Source: JBFISM01 sp041608535 (GTDB lineage: Bacteria > Actinomycetota > Acidimicrobiia > Spongiisociales > UBA5794). From it: 18,206 nt of DNA. Location of the stretch: positions 1-18,206 of the forward strand of contig JBFISM010000073.1 of NCBI GenBank assembly GCA_041608535.1. The letters run 5' to 3'. The number at the start of each line of letters is the position of its first letter. Position 1 is the stretch's first letter. The notes beneath the pieces are model-generated. The model saw only the letters and a list, made by a program, of their open reading frames with translations. It had not been told where the DNA came from and searched no databases. Below, one piece after another: positions 14,651-18,206 of the stretch. The translations under genes were made by a program, and so were the position numbers.

Positions 14651-15259
14651 TTACCAGCCGCGCTCTCGCCAGGCCTGCAGCGAGGGCGCTTCGGTGCCGA
14701 TCGTCGTGTCCAGACCGTGTCCCGGCATGACGATGGTGTCCTCAGGCAGCGTGAACAGCTTGGTCTCGATGCTGGTGAGGATCTGTTCGAAGCTCGAACC
14801 GGGAGACCGGGTGGCGCCGGGCCCACCGGGAAACAGGGTATCGCCGGTGAAGGCAACTCCCGGAATGAGCAGCGTGACGGAGCCGACGGTGTGCCCCGGC
14901 GTCGCAACCGCCTCCAGCCGGGTGGCGCCAAGCTCGATGTCGCCTGCGACGAGTGGCTCGTCGGGCTGGAGCTTGGCCAGGTCGGCATCGTGCGGCGACA
15001 TGTGGAACGGTATGCCGAGGCGGTCGGCCACCTCCCGAGCCGCACCAACATGATCGAAGTGGCCATGGGTGGTGACGATTGCCGTCGGGTTCACGTCAGC
15101 GACCTCGGCGAGGATGCGGTCCGCTTCTGCCGCCGCATCGATGATCACGGCGCGGGAGGTCTGCGCACACGCAACCACATACACGTTGTTCTCCCACGAG
15201 CCGACGCAGAATTTGCGGACGCGGTGCGTCGGCGAGCTGAAGTGCCAGGGTGCCGGCAT
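14651..15259 (-). CDS. MBL-fold metallohydrolase (glyoxalase II-like)
   Basis: This 202-residue protein has the metallo-beta-lactamase fold metal ligands. They are THGHFDH at 64-70 (His65, His67, Asp69, His70), His123 in PGHTVGS, Asp140 in FTGDTLF and His181 in MPGHG. The short length and C-terminal PGHGLDTTIG match glyoxalase II-like thioester hydrolases with a dinuclear metal site. It probably hydrolyses a small thioester, but the substrate is not evident. It is the first gene of the minus-strand run leading to sufC and sufS, 37 bases ahead of the LLM gene, and is divergent from an acyl-CoA dehydrogenase 100 bases away. I considered it as the missing releasing enzyme for the pyrrole pathway but nothing supports that. 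Confidence 0.88.
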   Translation of the reverse strand: MPAPWHFSSPTHRVRKFCVGSWENNVYVVACAQTSRAVIIDAAAEADRILAEVADVNPTAIVTTHGHFDHVGAAREVADRLGIPFHMSPHDADLAKLQPDEPLVAGDIELGATRLEAVATPGHTVGSVTLLIPGVAFTGDTLFPGGPGATRSPGSSFEQILTSIETKLFTLPEDTIVMPGHGLDTTIGTEAPSLQAWRERGW

Positions 15260-15359
15260 GCCCGGAGGTTAGAGCTCGATGGGGGTTCGGGTGCGCGCCC
15301 GAGACCGCTGGCGGGTCTGCCCACCTCACAGCGCAGAGAAGCTGGTACAAAGGGGTCCG
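15260..15359. promoter_or_regulatory. Divergent promoter region with small hairpin
   Basis: This 100-base gap must hold the promoters of the MBL operon and the FadE-type dehydrogenase. TCGGG (15287-15291) pairs with CCCGA (15298-15302) and can extend by GGT/ACC past a bulged G. AAAGGGG (15349-15355) is the ribosome binding site for the dehydrogenase. Confidence 0.3.
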
Positions 15360-16490
15360 ATGACATTTCAACTGAGCCCGGAACAGGACATGTTGCGCAC
15401 GTCGGTGCGTGCGTTCCTCGAGGACAAGATGCCCATGGCGCGGGTACGTTCGCTGATGGACACCGCAGCCGGTCACGACGCCGACGACTGGAAAGCCATG
15501 GCCGAGCAGGGTTTCGCAGCCATGCACATACCGGAGGACTATGGCGGAGCCGGCTTCTCCGCACTCGAGCTGGGCATCGTGATGGAGGAGATGGGCAGAA
15601 CGATGGTGCCCTCACCGATGTTGGCCACCGTGGTGCTCGGGGCGAACCTCTTGCTGCTGGCCGCTTCCGAGGAGCAAAAGCGAACCTGGTTGCCCGCGCT
15701 CGCCGCCGGGGAGACCACTGCCACCGTTGCGCTGGTCCCGCCTGGGGGTTCATGGAACGACACGAGCGGGGTCTCGGCCGTGGCCGACGGTGATACCGTG
15801 GTGCTCAACGGCGCCACGAGCTACGTGGTAGACGGGGTGAGTGCCGATGTGGTGCTGGTGGCGGCGCAGGACTCCGCAGGCTCCGGCTACTTCTACATCG
15901 TGCCCGGCGATGCCACCGGCCTCAGCAGGAGGCCGCTGGAGACGCTGGACCAGACCCGCAAACAGGCGCTGCTCGAGTTCACCGACGTACGAGCTGCGCT
16001 CGGCGCACGGCTTGCTGAGCCGGTGGAGGCCGTGCTCGACCGGCTCTACGACATCGCAGCGATCCTCCTTGCCTTCGAGCAGGTCGGCGGTGGGCAACGG
16101 TGTCTGGAGATGTCGGTGGAGTACGCCAACCAGCGATTCCAGTTCGGCCGTCCGATAGGTTCGTTCCAGGCGATCAAGCACAAGTGCGCCGACATGCTGG
16201 TGGCGATCGAGGCGGCTCGTTCGGCGGCGTACTACGCGGGTTGGGCTGCAACCCACGGCGACCCGGACATGCCTGTTGCTGCGGCACTCGCCAAGACCGT
16301 GTGTGGTGATGCGTTCTTCGACATCGCTGCCGAGACGATCCAGGTACACGGTGGTATCGGCTTCACCTGGGAACACGACGCCCATCTGTACTTCAAACGC
16401 GCCAAGTCGTCACAGCTCATGTTCGGAGATGCTGGTGCGTGGCGCTCGAAGCTGGCCGACCGAATCGGTCTGGAGCCGGCGAGTCACTGA
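15360..16490 (+). CDS. FadE-type acyl-CoA dehydrogenase, atypical active site
   Basis: This 376-residue protein has the acyl-CoA dehydrogenase fold: FQLSPEQDMLRTSVRAF, HIPEDYGGAGFS at 56-67, the RFQFGRPIGSFQAIKHKCADM helix, and VHGGIGFTWEHDAHLYFKRA at 329-348. The usual catalytic Glu position near the C-terminus reads SSQLMFG, and the isovaleryl-CoA dehydrogenase position is Ala233. Glu240 in AFEQVGGGQ is the only nearby acid and may act instead. Such sequences are common among actinobacterial FadE proteins, including subunits of heterotetrameric steroid side-chain dehydrogenases, so it may need a partner, which is not seen here. The start at ATG 15360 is set by AAAGGGG 4 bases upstream. A small membrane protein and the IcmA-like mutase follow closely, suggesting a catabolic acyl-CoA operon. 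Confidence 0.82.
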   Translation: MTFQLSPEQDMLRTSVRAFLEDKMPMARVRSLMDTAAGHDADDWKAMAEQGFAAMHIPEDYGGAGFSALELGIVMEEMGRTMVPSPMLATVVLGANLLLLAASEEQKRTWLPALAAGETTATVALVPPGGSWNDTSGVSAVADGDTVVLNGATSYVVDGVSADVVLVAAQDSAGSGYFYIVPGDATGLSRRPLETLDQTRKQALLEFTDVRAALGARLAEPVEAVLDRLYDIAAILLAFEQVGGGQRCLEMSVEYANQRFQFGRPIGSFQAIKHKCADMLVAIEAARSAAYYAGWAATHGDPDMPVAAALAKTVCGDAFFDIAAETIQVHGGIGFTWEHDAHLYFKRAKSSQLMFGDAGAWRSKLADRIGLEPASH

Positions 16491-16501
16491 GGGGGTGGAC
16501 G

Positions 16502-16993
16502 GTGGCGACGTCGACCATCGTCGCACTCGGTCTGTTGGTGCTGCTGGTCGGTATCGGGCTTGCCTTCGCCTGGCAAGAGAGCAAACCCAGCCCTGATCCG
16601 GTCGTGGTCTACGGGACCGAAGACGCCCTCGACTTCATCATGGCCCGTCTCAGCGAAAGGACAGGCAGCCAGCTGCAGCGCAGCGATGTCCGCCGGATTC
16701 TGGAATGGGAGATGCTGTACCTGCAGAGCACCGAACATCCACCGGGCGCAGCGGTGGTTGTCGGCGGCGTGGAGGCTGCGGAGTTCGCCCAACGGAGGGC
16801 GCTCGAGCAGGGCTACGGGTACGATCCCGCTTCCATCATCGACGTGCTCGACCGGCAGGCGGAGTATCTTGCGGCGTTGGGAGCGGTCGGCGAGCCGGTG
16901 ACGGGGGACGAGCTCGACGCCTTCCTGACGGGGACGGCGGAATCCCCGGATCCGTCGTCCGGCGATGATGATGATGAGTCACAACCTGGATGA
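16502..16993 (+). CDS. Small membrane-anchored acidic protein of unknown function
   Basis: From GTG 16502, supported by GAGGGGG about 6 bases upstream, the product is 163 residues. One hydrophobic helix (4-23, ending FAWQESKP) is followed by a soluble domain with LERTG-like and DVRRILEWEMLYL segments. It also has repeated EAAEF/EYLAAL helices and an acidic tail (DPSSGDDDDESQPG). The charge pattern suggests an N-terminal anchor with an inside or outside soluble domain; topology is not clear. I recognise no family. It lies 11 bases after the dehydrogenase stop, and its Asp-rich tail overlaps a possible upstream start of the mutase gene, so the three genes appear co-transcribed. Confidence 0.65.
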   Translation: MATSTIVALGLLVLLVGIGLAFAWQESKPSPDPVVVYGTEDALDFIMARLSERTGSQLQRSDVRRILEWEMLYLQSTEHPPGAAVVVGGVEAAEFAQRRALEQGYGYDPASIIDVLDRQAEYLAALGAVGEPVTGDELDAFLTGTAESPDPSSGDDDDESQPG

Positions 16994-17045
16994 AGCCATG
17001 GATGAGGCCGAGAGAGCGCCCACACACGAGGAACCTGCACCGGCC

Positions 17046-18206
<1,161 letters not shown>

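Noticed and set aside
14651..15259. MBL-fold protein as thioesterase releasing the halopyrrole
   Set aside because: It is 6.7 kb from the halogenase in a separate operon with suf genes, and its motifs are generic for glyoxalase II-like hydrolases.

Overview
The window is high-GC DNA with GTG and TTG starts backed by clear Shine-Dalgarno sequences. It carries an F420-type luciferase-like oxidoreductase, a DUF4235 protein, an IcmA-type acyl-CoA mutase and S-layer-homology repeats of the 'ITKGCNPP...FCP...RGQMAAFL' kind. Together these suggest an actinomycete, most likely an Acidimicrobiia-like (Ilumatobacter-type) lineage. This placement is an inference from gene content; no rRNA or other phylogenetic marker is present.

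Region 1 (1-3114, + strand). An untranslated leader with three hairpins and an 11-bp direct repeat precedes two overlapping genes: an acyl-CoA-dehydrogenase-like prolyl-carrier-protein dehydrogenase and a stand-alone adenylation enzyme. The adenylation pocket reads D-L-F-Y-L-A-L-V-C-K, the L-proline code I recall for PltF and RedM. Region 2 (3129-5506, - strand) holds an AI-2E-family permease, a DUF4235 protein and a Gly/Ala/Val-rich repetitive protein. Region 3 (5686-6297, + strand) is an orphan LuxR-type regulator whose receiver domain has lost its phosphorylation residues. Region 4 (7990-6389, - strand) is a PltA-like flavin-dependent halogenase followed by a stand-alone carrier protein.

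Regions 1 and 4 together supply every enzyme expected for loading proline onto a carrier protein, oxidising it to pyrrolyl-2-carboxyl-S-carrier protein and halogenating the ring: ligase, carrier protein, dehydrogenase and halogenase (compare PltF/L/E/A or Bmp4/1/3/2). The set is split into two transcription units by about 3.3 kb of apparently unrelated genes. No polyketide synthase, peptide synthetase, thioesterase or flavin reductase is in view. This is the most interesting system in the window.

Region 5 (8155-11603) has an unidentified polytopic membrane protein divergent from a large secreted protein with a G8-like domain, a right-handed beta-helix, a proline-rich linker and three SLH repeats. 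Region 6 (15259-11646, - strand) is a compact operon: MBL-fold hydrolase, LLM oxidoreductase, SufC, SufS. It lacks sufB and sufD. Region 7 (15360-18206, + strand) holds an atypical FadE-type acyl-CoA dehydrogenase, a small membrane-anchored acidic protein and the first 387 codons of a B12-dependent mutase. The mutase's two specificity residues match isobutyryl-CoA mutase rather than methylmalonyl-CoA mutase.
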